The position numbers and the translations under genes were made by a program. 64,000 bases of DNA, taken from the NCBI GenBank assembly GCA_020746995.1, contig JAGPXD010000002.1:5208001-5272000 (forward strand), given 5' to 3'. Shown here one piece after another: positions 48,650 to 59,205 of this stretch (its first letter is position 1; every line of letters begins with the position of its first letter). This DNA is from Plectosphaerella cucumerina (lineage: Eukaryota; Ascomycota; Sordariomycetes; Glomerellales; Plectosphaerellaceae). Below the pieces are notes generated by a model that had not been told where the DNA came from, did no database searches, and saw only the letters and a program-made list of their open reading frames with translations.

Positions 48650-49560
48650 CTGCGGAGAGCGTCAGGATGAGTACAGACTGGAACTGACGCCAATGTCCAA
48701 GCAGGCAGGACACACTGACAGACGTCCGGGGGAGGTGTCAACTGACAGCTTCGAGATACAGCGGCGGCACCGTTTTCGCGTTCGTGTATCAACTCGTGAA
48801 GTCCTAGTGAGATCGAGGAGTGAGGGCGATGAGTTTGGAAGCGTGAAGTCGAATGTTCTCAGTGTGGGCGTCCGCAACAAGGCCTGCTATCGATAGACCG
48901 AGTGTGGCCTGGGTACGTTGAGAAGAAGAGGATGGCGAATAGAGGGTTTGTGGTTTGACAGCGGCTGTGCTGTGTCTGTGCGAGGGCGTCTCCTAGTCTC
49001 GGATGGTGCCTGGGCAAGTCCACGTCAAGGTCAAGTCGGGCTGGGCTGTGCTGTGCTGTGTGCTGCGGGTGGACTGCGGTGCAGTGAGTGGGCGAGGTCC
49101 GGTCGAAGATGCCGGGTGGATGCTCCACGGAAAGGGGGGGATCGGCCGCGATTAAGTAGCGGGTCGGATGATGGAAGGACTGGGAGGCGGGAGACGGGAC
49201 CAGGAGACGAGAAACCGGGAGGAGTGTAACAGAGGCAGGATAGGACAGGACCGGATACAAGCGTGGAGATTGTGAACTTTTGTACCGGCAGAGACGGGAG
49301 GTCGTCGGAGAGATTATTTGCTTGACTGGGGGGCAGCCGGACGAAGGTTTGGGACGGGAGTTATGTGGGTTCTTGCACCGCCGTCCCCTCGACGCGACTC
49401 GAATCGACTCGACACGGACTGGACTGCGAGACGTGGGCTTGGGAATGAGACTGAAGGAGGGGGGAGAGTGACCGTTGCCGTTGCCGAAAAAGGGCAATCC
49501 AGTCCAACAGCGGCAAGATTTCCCTGACACCGACTGCATGTCCCACAGGTTCGGGGGGGA
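48650..49560 (-). promoter_or_regulatory. Leader-like pyrimidine-rich tract on minus strand without a recognised gene
   Basis: Read on the minus strand this stretch is C/T-rich with the texture of the 5' leaders found before real genes here (many CTCC, CCCGTC and CACAGCACAG runs). No credible ORF follows for 1.7 kb and the next coding gene on that strand is the methyltransferase. It could be the start of a non-coding RNA, a long leader, or a gene whose exons I failed to recognise. Confidence 0.3.
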
Positions 49561-49716
49561 AAGGGGGGGGGCGTGGGAGGGGTGCTTGTGCTAGGGATTT
49601 TTAGCTGCGCATAGCATGCACCCACTGCGCCGGACTGCCGCTGCGGTGCGGTGCGGTGCGTTGCGCTTTGCGGGTGGTGTCGTGCCCTGCGGTCAGTGGG
49701 CTGCTTGCTACCAGCA

Positions 49717-49761
49717 CGTAAGTGCTCGTGCCGCAGGTACTGCACCGTACGAGTACTTGCG
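49717..49761. repeat. 15-bp imperfect inverted repeat (hairpin)
   Basis: Arms 49717-49731 (CGTAAGTGCTCGTGC) and 49747-49761 (GTACGAGTACTTGCG) are separated by 15 bases. As RNA all 15 positions pair, three as G-U wobbles. The right arm contains the GTACGAGTACTT motif also found at 52673. Confidence 0.8.
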
Positions 49762-52340
49762 ATAGCTCTTCACCCGCTCCCCTGCCTGACCTGGCTGTCT
49801 GTCTGTCCACCTTACCGCCAGGTGTGGTGTGCGTGTACCACCTCGGGCTTTTTGCGTTGCAGTCAAGCACGCACACATCGACCGTCTCCAACGCCCAGTG
49901 GGCAATGTGAATGGGGCATGTTCGAGGAGTTGGAGGCTAGCGTAGTGCCGGGGCTTCGCTAGGGTTGCGTCGTTGGCGTATCCTTGCAGCAATGGATCAC
50001 CCCTTGGCCGGGGAGCCCCGAATCGCAGATGACGAGCATGGGTGTCGGGGAACCGACGAGCTGGACGAGGCCGGGCCTGGGGGTGACTGGGAGCAGGGCA
50101 GGCTGGCCCAGGGCAGACAGGGCAGGGTAGGGCAGGACAGGACAGCCCAGGGCACGGCGCATCGCCAGAGCGAACATGGCTCCATCCAGAGCGCCACCTC
50201 CTGAGACTCGATGCCCGTTTGGGCCGGGGCATGACTTGTTCCAACCGTCCGTCTGCCGAGAGTTGAAGCGGCCGTCTCGACACTGGTAGTTGGAGGATGC
50301 GACCTTGGCGCTGTGTACTGCTGAGAGTGTGTTAGCAGAGCCCTGGTCACGGTAACACCCGACCTCATTCGTTCATCGAGTGCTGAGCCGAGGGGCAGAG
50401 TGTGGTGGTGATGGCGGTATTGGACAAGGGTCGAAAGAATGCATTGTTTTGGCATGCCGTCGCGGGCCGGCAACTCACGGGAGATGGAAACGTTCTGACT
50501 GAGACCGGCCAGGGTCCAACGGTGCTGCGGGTGGAGCGGAAAGCCGCTGGATATTGAGGGTTTGGATTTGATGAAAGTCACTGAAGTGGCGGGCATGACG
50601 GTGCTGGGGTCGACAGGGAGACACTTCAAGTTGCGCCCTTGGACATGGCAGTTTGAGGGCCTGGAAGAGCACAGATTTTCCGATTGGTAGATGCCCACCT
50701 GGGCACCTCATGGAAAATTGTCGTCGTTGGTGGTGCCTTCCTGTTTACCTGGGGGCAACACCTGGAAGGAGGTGATTGCCTGCTGCTGCCCAGGTGAGCA
50801 CAGCGGGTGGCACCTTCCTACATTACCCATCATAGGTACCTCTGCCTCGAGAACACTTCCTTCTATTCCTCATAGCGACTGACTTGGATCTACTGCTTGA
50901 CAAGATGGCAGGCAGGACCACGCCAGGAGAGTACAAAGGGACGAACATATACCGAATCGTGCTTTCCCGTCCCGCGTCCGTCGCGAAAGCGGAGGAAGGT
51001 CCAGCCAGTGACAGCGCTTACCCACCCTGTGGTCCTTCGACTTTAGTGCCCGCTAGACCCGTCCATCCTTCCCTTCCGAGAGCGGGATTCATTTGGGATG
51101 GCCGCTGGGAATGCTAGGCCCAGCCAAGACCGACGGCCAAGGCACCCTAGACATGCCGGGGCAGACGGGTGACCTGGCTTGCCTGGCTCGAGCCGGCCGG
51201 TCTTCATGAGTAGCGCAGCTCATTCTGACTGGAGTACGAATACAACTTGCAGTCGGGTCTCAAGATTATTTTTGCACGTGGGCGCAGCCAGGACCCATCT
51301 TTCATCAGCGCAAGGAAGGAAGGAACACTCGACCTGGAAAAAAAAAAATGACAGGCGACCAACAGAAGGTTTGCCGAGGAAACAGCCTGTGTGTTGCATG
51401 CTGGTAAGTGTAATTTTAGACAAACCCTGCACCATGCCAGGTGGGAAAGTGAGCTGGACGGAGACCCTCCCAGCTCCCCTCCTTCCCCTCCCTTCGGTGC
51501 AGCGCTCCTTCCCACTTGCCACCCCAGGCCCTGGGCAGGGTCCAGTTCAGCCCACCTTTCCGCGGTTGCCGTCCTGAGCCAGTCACCTCACTGGACACTG
51601 GACAGCAGGAGCGGGTGGATTGAGTTCTGGCGTATGAAACATCATCTCGAAAGGAAGAGGGGCCTCTACCAGCACGCGGAATGCGCCTTCCTGGGCTGAC
51701 GACAGTGCACCTCATCTGCTTCTGCACTTGGTTGCTTCTGCCTTGACTTCCAGTCCGGACCGAAAGGCCGACAGTTTTCAGTCGACCGGGACTTGACTGC
51801 TGTTCGTCAACCTACAGACCTCTCCTCTTCCCGACGATGAGCCATTGCCGGAAGTTTCCCTTTTGTCATTTTCGCCCACGCTCTTCTTGTACCACGTCCG
51901 AGTTCTTCTTCCGAGCCTGCAACACCGCCTCGAAGGCGCCCGCCCAACTCCATCGTCCTGACGCCTCCTCGACATGGGTCACTCACTATACCCATGACAC
52001 CGAATTCCAGCGGTCCGGCCGGCGTCCCAGAGTGGAGTGACGACAGCACACTTCCACTTCCACCCCAGGCGATATTTGATACTCCCATGAAGCTGGGAGG
52101 TGGGAGGGGAGGGGAGGACAAGGTAGACCAGACCAATCCCGATGTCCGTCAGACAGCGACGAACCGACACACAACACCCACATAACGTCAAGGATGCGCC
52201 ACCAACCCCCGGTCCGGTTAGCGCTCGTCTTACATGGATGGCCCGTCTTCTTGTTCGTCTGTTCCTGTGGGCTGGGTTCGTCGTCCCGCCCCAACTGGCC
52301 CACCCCTACGCGGGGCATCAGAAGGGAGGGCCCGAAGGAT

Positions 52341-52371
52341 GGGAGGGGAGGGGAGGGGAGGTCGGGAGGGG
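52341..52371 (+). repeat. G-quadruplex-prone (GGGGA)n tract
   Basis: Five closely spaced runs of three or four G separated mostly by a single A. A similar tract lies at 52095-52116. Both are intergenic. Confidence 0.75.
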
Positions 52372-55300
52372 CATGACGAGAGAGGGGGAGGGAGGTGTGT
52401 ATCCTCTGCTCTGCCCTGGGGCTGCGCACCGGTGCTTCCTTGATTCCTCGACTGTCATGCAATGGGACGCCGCGACTGTCGACATGAACCCGGCCAGCTG
52501 GGACCAAGCCTTGCCATACCATGGGACCCGACCCGACACCAGAGCTGGTCGCAACCAACGCAGCGGAGTTCACCCTCGGCGCCGTCCACCACAACTCCAG
52601 TCCGGCCCGGTCCCATCCAGGTCTGCCCCAGCCGCCTCACTCTCGGGACAACCCTCTCTCTGGGACCAATAGGTACGAGTACTTGTCGCCCTCTCCCTCT
52701 ACTACTTAAAAAACAGTCGTCCTCAGCCTCGGCCCTCATTGCATCGTCGCCGTCCAGGCTGTCGTCAGCGACAAGACCCGACCACGTGGTCTCCTGCACC
52801 AGGGACACCTCGGCCGACAGGCGCGTCCGCATGAGGTCCGTCAGGCATGCAGGGTTTCCTCCGGGGTCACAACTCATATCGAACAATGAACACAGACAAG
52901 GGTCATGTCACCATCCTGCTGGACAGGCAGACCAACTCCCACACACTCTGCTCCGCTCATCCATTCATCCGACCATCCATCTCCTCCGGCGCATGCCTAT
53001 CTGCCTGGGTCTGGCAGCAAGTCAGCATCCGAGGAATGCTGCGCCGCATATTCAGGTCACCCGCTACTTACAAGGTACCGTCACCTTGCGAGACACGTAC
53101 CTGTACTAGCCGGACGAGATGAGGTGCCCGGGGGCAGGGTGTGTGTGCATGCAACCCTGAACCTTGCCATCCGACCCGACAGTCTGGGACAGGCCCCCGC
53201 CGTTTCGACGCCGTGTGCTCGCCAACTAGATTTTGGAGGAACCGTCATCAAACTAGTAGCCACCGACCCCCGACGATTGCGTGGGCTGGCAAGCTCGTGA
53301 CAAAGACGACCGCAATGTGACGCCGCACCCAGCCCGCCATTTCTACTCACAGTCAGGCCAGGCCGGGGTAGGCACTCTCCGTCCCACCGCAATGCGACGA
53401 ACCCTGGCAGCCTAGGAGGCAGCCTGGAGATGATCGACCCAGCAATGGGCGAGCACGATACTGCCAGAGCTTGCGCGCGCCGTTGGCCTGATGCAGATCA
53501 TCGATAACGACATTGGCATTCAATTGGACGTACCATACATTCGCGTCTCGTATTCCTTGAGGCTCGTGCCCCCGAGGTGGTACTCATCGCATCATGCGGA
53601 CGTTAATTGCAACTTGTTTCCGTCAGGTGGTCTGCTGACAGCAAACAGATCCGTCACCCCTGGGCGGGCTGGCTGCCCACAACAGCAATCCATACCACCA
53701 CTTGCAGAAAGTAATGTTTGTTCGTTGGCGGGTCATTGATGTGATCCTCGACACACTGCAGCTTGCCTCCTGGATGCGGCAGTCTCGGCCTGGGCTAGCC
53801 GGATCGTTGTGCAGCGGTCTGGAACCGCGGATCCCTTTCGTTCGAACATCACCTCTCCTGCATCACGCGTGGTGCAATTCTCTTGTTTCGCATCAGAGGC
53901 TTCCTTTTTTCTGGACGTGCCGATCCCAATGTCCGAGGTCTGTCGGCGCCGCCGGACGTGGTATAGCAGCAGGCTCTGAGCAGCCCCCTCAGAATGGCAC
54001 GGCGGCTAAATCGAAATCCAATCTGGAGATGCCGTGTGTGTCACTTCATCAGCCTCCCTACCGGTACATCCCACAGGGTCTCACTTCCCGGACATGGCGA
54101 GTCATGTGTTCACGCGGACATCCAGATGTTCCTGACGGGTGTAGCCTCGGCCGGTTTCTCGGCCGCTTCGGCAGACCAGGTCGTCCCAGCTAAGTGGCTC
54201 AAGAGGGGGAAGGGTCATACCTTGCCCAGGCTTCTTGAGTGGCCACAACAGTCGCGCATCGCAGGACACGACGGCCGATGAACGCCCGACGTCCACAAGA
54301 TGTTGCCTCTGCCCGCCTCAACAAAGTCCTTGATTCGACGAGCAGTTGCATCGGCCGACGCGAATCATGCAAATTCTCCGACGTATGTGCGGTGGCCGCA
54401 TCCTTGTCACGTTCCCGCGGAATGTGGGCGTTCCGTAGCCAGCCTGCTGGGACAGGCGCCATGCCTACCTGCACACATGCGTCAACGGCGACCCGGTCTA
54501 GGCAAGTTCCATCTCGACAGGTGCCGAACCGCGTCCTTCTCCTTGGAATGATGCGGGTGAACGTAATGTCGGGATCATCCGTCACATTTTCAAGCTGCGA
54601 CTAGAAGCTGGGACAGACCGGAGGCAGACCAGGCAGTTTGTTCCTCTGCGCCGTCGGCCTTGGCATACATGCAGGCGCCGTGATCACAGATCAGTATGGG
54701 GCAAGATGACTGGCGGGCGCGTGTGGCCTCCCGTTGGGCCGCAGGACGCACAACATACACTTGCTCGAAGAACATTGTCGTCTGAGCGCATGGCTGCAGG
54801 CCCGATGAAGACCACTCGTGCCTCCTTGAGATCCAAGTGTCTCGGGGCCGTTTGTTTGTTTGGCCTCGAGGGCCGTTCCTCGGCCACGGCGGCCTCAACG
54901 TTGGGCCACCCGCGAGCTTGACTGACGCACACGCCATCGATAAGCGAAGTGCGGAGGATGGCAACTCAACTTCCGTTGACCTATACTTATGTTCGGCTTG
55001 TTTGTTTCGGTACCTCCCAAGGTACTACATCTTCTGAGCAATCAATCTATTTGGGTTTTATGTGCGATCCTACACCAAGCGAGCGAGACAGACTCAGGTC
55101 CGCGGAGGCCGAAGCGTAAGCAACCCGAACGAACACAAACCCCGGTCCGCATTGGAAGTGACGGAATGCGTGCATCTTGAAGCATGGGCGCTACCACACT
55201 TGGCACGGCGAGGCCGATTTATGGAATCTCATCTCATTCTCGCAACCTTCATGCCTCCAACTCGACGGCAAGTGACAAAAGACGTCCCTGGCAGCTGGCC

Positions 55301-56511
55301 GTGCCGCCCCCAGAGCACCCTGCTCTTCTCGGAGTCCAGACGCAAGCGCCCGAACGCGGGATCTTGTGGGCCTCGAGCAAGGGTGCGCGGCGTTACGCCC
55401 AGTTTCTCGAATTGATCGTCGTCATGCCGCGAAAGGAGCTGACCGAAGTGAAATTTGGGGGCCGGCGAGGCGTCAGCGGCTCGCGCAACGGTGACGCGCA
55501 TGTTGATGCTCTGTCGAGGGGTGACGACCGCCTGGCATGGGCAGGCGTATCGCCCGGATCGCAAGCATGGGGGGCGGCGGAACTTGGAAGACAGGGCCGC
55601 CACCAGGCGCTTCAATCGGGGTACCGCCTCGCAGAAGAGAGTTCACGATGGCATCTCCCCTTGCAGATGCCACCTTCCTAGAAAAGCCGAGCGCTTGTTT
55701 GCTTGTGACCTGCGATGGGAGGGGGGGAGGGGCCCGCCATTTCCGCCATGACCACCGCATCCAGGTCGTTTATTACGAGTATTCGCGGACGGCCGTGCTG
55801 CTGCAGCGCTTGCTTCCGCTGCTGGCTGTTATCGGCAAGCAGGGCCGGCACGGACGACGATGAAGGCGCCGCGCTGCGCTGCGCTGCGCGAGTGGGCCTT
55901 TTCTCCCGCGTCTCGGAGACTATCAAGATGCGGGATGGCTTGCGAACGGTGAGTCGCGCCGTCTCGCTCTGGGCCGTGTCTGGGGAGAGACTTGCTTGGG
56001 GCGGATGATGGACGCGCAGGGTCAGGGTCTGGAGCAGGAGAGGTGGTGACAGGCATCACGGGTGATCAGCAGAGGGGATGCCACCGCACGGCGCAACGGA
56101 AGCTCTTGAATACTACCGTACACGAAGTCTACTTGGCAGCTTTTACCCTGCTGTGCTGTGCTTGCTGTGCTGAGCGAGTCATGCCTCTGTTCTCAATCTT
56201 GCCCGGGGTGTGGGCAGCAAAGGGCCCGGGAGTCTGTTGATCCCTGATGTCCAGGTCTGCCTGGATGTTCGGTCCAAGATGAGAGGCTCGATCGCTGGTG
56301 ACGGCGCTTACTGCCTCGTCGTGGCGTGCCTTGGAGGCGCATCGCGACCTCTGTGTTCGGCCCTGGAACAGACGATGCGTCCACGTTCGTGGTGGACGTC
56401 TGGGACGGCATCGTGCCAGAGGCTGGCAGACGTCGTTGTCCTTATGTTTGGCCGAGCTTCGGCCTCGTTGCGACGATATGTTCGTGTCCATCTTCGCCTC
56501 GCTCGAAAGCT

Positions 56512-58362
56512 TCAGGCCGGCACTGGCCGCCTGAACGGATGGGCCTCGGTGTTCAACACCCAGTCGTCGAGGCTGACGAACCCCGGATCGGAGAAGATGA
56601 GATAGAAGTATTTGAGGGTCTGGCCAAGGAAGAAGACATCCATCTCGTCCAGGTGCTCGGCAGCTCCGTCCTCGGCGGACCAGGTCACGTCCGCGAGAGC
56701 GGCGAAGGCATCTCCTGAGGACGTTGCTGCGGCCCTCTCAACGGCACGGAACATGTCCCAGGCGATATCTTGCAGATCTGTCTTTCCCGTGACGCGGTAG
56801 AGGACGAAGAGGCTCTCGGCGGCCTCGGGGCGGAGGAGGTGGCGCGGGTTGTCGATGCGCCAGAAGCCCCGGGGCAGGCGCTCGGCGGACTGCGGCCGTG
56901 GGGATGAATCTGCGGGAGCCTGTCTCTCGAGCCAGCGCTCCTCGTCCCAAGCACAGGGAATGTCGACCGAGGGGCATCGCAGCAGTTGGGCCTTTTCAGG
57001 CATGAGGCCGCTTGGGGTCGCGACGTGGGCCCAAGCACAACCGCGGGCGAGGCGCTCGCCGATCTCGACGTCCTCGGGCCTGGAGAGAAGACGGCCGGCA
57101 AGGGCGAAGGTGCCGCCGGCGGAGCAGGCATGGTGCTCCATCTCGGCGATATGGGCAACCTTGCCAGAAGTCTCGTCCACAAGGGCGGCGCCGAGGAAGA
57201 GGATATCGGCCGACTCTTCAGATTCAGGGACCATGGGCCGGTAGAGGAGGTTATTGCGTGCAGCAGCATATGCTCGACGGTACATCCGTTCGTATGATGA
57301 ATCCAGGCCGCCGAGGAGAGCGTGCATCTTGGGCAGATACTCGTAGAGGGCGTCGCCGTCACCGCCCATGCGGAAGACGTTGCTGGAGACCTCGAAGCTG
57401 TTGCGCACGTTGACGTACACGGGCCAGAGGCCGGGGAGGAGAGTGGTACCCTGGATATCGGCCAAGGCTCGCGTGATGCGGTCGACGGCGTCAAAGTACT
57501 TGTCCTGACCTGTGAGTTGGGCCAGGCGGGTGAATTCGAGCGAGAGGCTCCCGAGAGCGGCGGAGTTCTGGTAGGGGTCGGGGATGACCTTGCCGTCATG
57601 GAGGTCCTGGAAGCTGAAAACGAAGGGGGGCAAGCGATTAGGGGTATCAAATGTAGAATAGAGCATATCACCCAGCTCGATGGCCTTCTCGAGAAGTATC
57701 GGCTCGTTGCTGAGGTCGTAGGCGGAGAGGAGGCCTCCGAGATAATGGACGTTGGCCACATGCGGATTGCAGCGAGGCCGGGTAGAGTTGGTCCAGTCGA
57801 TGTGGGCGACAAAGTCGACGGCCTGCTGGAACTCGTCGTGCATGCCCATCATCCAGAGAGAGTCGAGGGAGTCGACGATGGCAGCGCCCCAGCCGTTGTG
57901 GAAGTTGGCGCACGTCTGGCTGATGGGCCGGAGCTCGTCGCAGCCCCAGGCAAGCCGAGTGTAGGCGGACCAAGCTTTTTGGAAGACTGCCTTGACGGCT
58001 TGTTGCCTCTCCTGCGTTTCGGCGGAGGCGTGGATATGCCGCCTCAGCTCTAGCTTCTTCTTCTCCGCCGTGAAGTCGTGCTGTACTCTGGGGAGCCGAA
58101 GAGGTCCTGTTCTCGGGAGGGTGGCCATTTCGTCCTCGGGGACGGGATATCTCTCCGGGAGGGGATACCATTCGGGGACCGTATAGCTCTCGGGTTCGTG
58201 GACCGGGCTGTATGTCGATGGCTCTGGTTGTACTCTTGAGCTGTAAACCAGAACGAGAGGCGAGCATTCGCGGGCGACCAGCGTCACGGAGAAGAGAACG
58301 GCGAGACAGAGCATCCCCAGGACCAGCCTGGGCTGACACCGCGACGCAGAGGGCGATGCCAT
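56512..58362 (-). CDS. GH47 class I alpha-1,2-mannosidase (type II membrane protein)
   Basis: Single exon on the minus strand. With the ATG at 58362 the protein has 616 residues and begins with a short cytosolic tail, then one hydrophobic span (about 12-33, LVLGMLCLAVLFSVTLVA), then a Pro/Glu/Tyr-rich stem, the usual plan of Golgi/ER glycan-trimming mannosidases. An upstream in-frame ATG at 58704 would add 114 residues without a signal and would bury the anchor, so I reject it. GH47 features: NGWGAAIVDSLDSLWMMGM, a later LGGLLSAYDLS, EMEHHACSAGGTF with a second Cys soon after (CAWAHVATPSG), and the closing calcium-binding motif NTEAHPF. It should remove alpha-1,2-mannose from N-glycans. It diverges from the threonyl-tRNA synthetase gene with 839 bp between. 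Confidence 0.9.
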   Translation of the reverse strand: MASPSASRCQPRLVLGMLCLAVLFSVTLVARECSPLVLVYSSRVQPEPSTYSPVHEPESYTVPEWYPLPERYPVPEDEMATLPRTGPLRLPRVQHDFTAEKKKLELRRHIHASAETQERQQAVKAVFQKAWSAYTRLAWGCDELRPISQTCANFHNGWGAAIVDSLDSLWMMGMHDEFQQAVDFVAHIDWTNSTRPRCNPHVANVHYLGGLLSAYDLSNEPILLEKAIELGDMLYSTFDTPNRLPPFVFSFQDLHDGKVIPDPYQNSAALGSLSLEFTRLAQLTGQDKYFDAVDRITRALADIQGTTLLPGLWPVYVNVRNSFEVSSNVFRMGGDGDALYEYLPKMHALLGGLDSSYERMYRRAYAAARNNLLYRPMVPESEESADILFLGAALVDETSGKVAHIAEMEHHACSAGGTFALAGRLLSRPEDVEIGERLARGCAWAHVATPSGLMPEKAQLLRCPSVDIPCAWDEERWLERQAPADSSPRPQSAERLPRGFWRIDNPRHLLRPEAAESLFVLYRVTGKTDLQDIAWDMFRAVERAAATSSGDAFAALADVTWSAEDGAAEHLDEMDVFFLGQTLKYFYLIFSDPGFVSLDDWVLNTEAHPFRRPVPA

Positions 58363-59201
58363 GATGGAAGTGTGTTGATGTCTGTCGAAACGAGGCGCAC
58401 GAGGGCCTCCCGGCGGTTGCAGCCACTTAAGTAAGTAGGAAGTGAGGAACTTGGCTGTGAGGCAGGAGCGAACTTCCGTTCTTGGCAGACTGCCGTTGCG
58501 GCTGAGGATGTCGCGAACGCGGCCCTTGGCGTTGTGCTTTAGGGCCGTGAAACGAGCCTCGAACCCGTTGGGAGGAGGCTTCGGGTTTCTTGAACAAAGA
58601 CCTGGGGAACCGGGGGTCTGTGCTGTTTGGGTATTAGGTCGCGTGAGATGTTGCGGTCTGATATGCGGTGTAGGCCTCGAGGATGTGTCAGGGAGCTCTG
58701 TCATGGTCCAACACTTTCCTGCCCGACCTGTCAGTCTCCTTCCGGTTATAGTTCATCACAGCAGACCCCGGATGACAATGTCTTGTTGGGTAACATCGAG
58801 GCATAGTGCACATCTGCATCTCAAAATCAGGATCCATGTTGAATGGGGGCTCGGGAGATGGTCCGAGGAAACAAGACCTGATCCCCGTCTCTGGTCGACA
58901 GGGACCAGTTTCAAGCGGTTCCTGAAGTTTCAAAGACATCCTCGCGTGATCCGCAGTCCGTGATCGGCCGGCCGAGCGTGACAGGATGGACCTTGGTCGG
59001 AAATAGAGCCGTGCACTGACGTCGGACGTTTTGTTGCGACGGGAGTCGGACCAGAGTGTTCAAGCTAGTCACCTGACCGAGGTACAGCGAAACACACCGA
59101 CCACGATCCTCGGTCAGTAAAGCTATCGAGACTGGAGCTGCTGGATTCCGTTGCACACCAGAAGAACCTCACGCCATGCTTCGCAATTGGCAGCCGACAC
59201 C
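58363..59201. other. Divergent promoter region of mannosidase and ThrRS genes
   Basis: 839 bases serving two opposite genes. No TATA box is obvious. A 9-codon uORF (59176-59205) precedes the ThrRS start. Open reading continues on the minus strand to 58704 but without protein-like character. Confidence 0.55.
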
Positions 59202-59205
59202 ATGA
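59176..59205 (+). promoter_or_regulatory. uORF whose stop overlaps the ThrRS start codon
   Basis: ATG at 59176 opens a 9-codon frame (MLRNWQPTP) with TGA at 59203-59205, overlapping the ThrRS ATG (59202-59204) as ATGA. Context is CGCC before the ATG (C at -3). Such overlap permits termination-reinitiation. Whether the transcript starts upstream of 59176 is unknown. Confidence 0.5.

Larger units (their letters stand above)
46893..56511. other. 9.6-kb gene desert
   Basis: No convincing coding gene on either strand. Open frames are short, of random composition, and I could not link them by plausible introns into a recognisable protein. Contents: methyltransferase promoter at the left; a 7-bp tandem repeat (47991-48018); a minus-strand leader-like pyrimidine tract (48650-49560); a 15-bp hairpin (49717-49761); G-quadruplex-prone tracts (52095-52116, 52341-52371); and a GTACGAGTACTT motif (52673-52684). 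Pentamers related to CTGTG and GCTGC recur as short microsatellites (near 49050, 49640, 55870, 56150). The right end is the 3' flank of the minus-strand mannosidase. Confidence 0.55.

Noticed and set aside
49997..50698. 233-codon minus-strand open frame in the large desert
   Set aside because: Low-complexity Pro/Ser/Cys runs arise from CCTGCCC-type repeats; no protein-like periodicity.
52455..52886. 143-codon minus-strand open frame with an acidic middle part
   Set aside because: The start is protein-like but the rest is not; no intron or family support.
58363..58704. N-terminal extension of the GH47 gene from an upstream ATG
   Set aside because: It would put 114 polar residues before the membrane anchor; the ATG at 58362 gives the standard type II layout.
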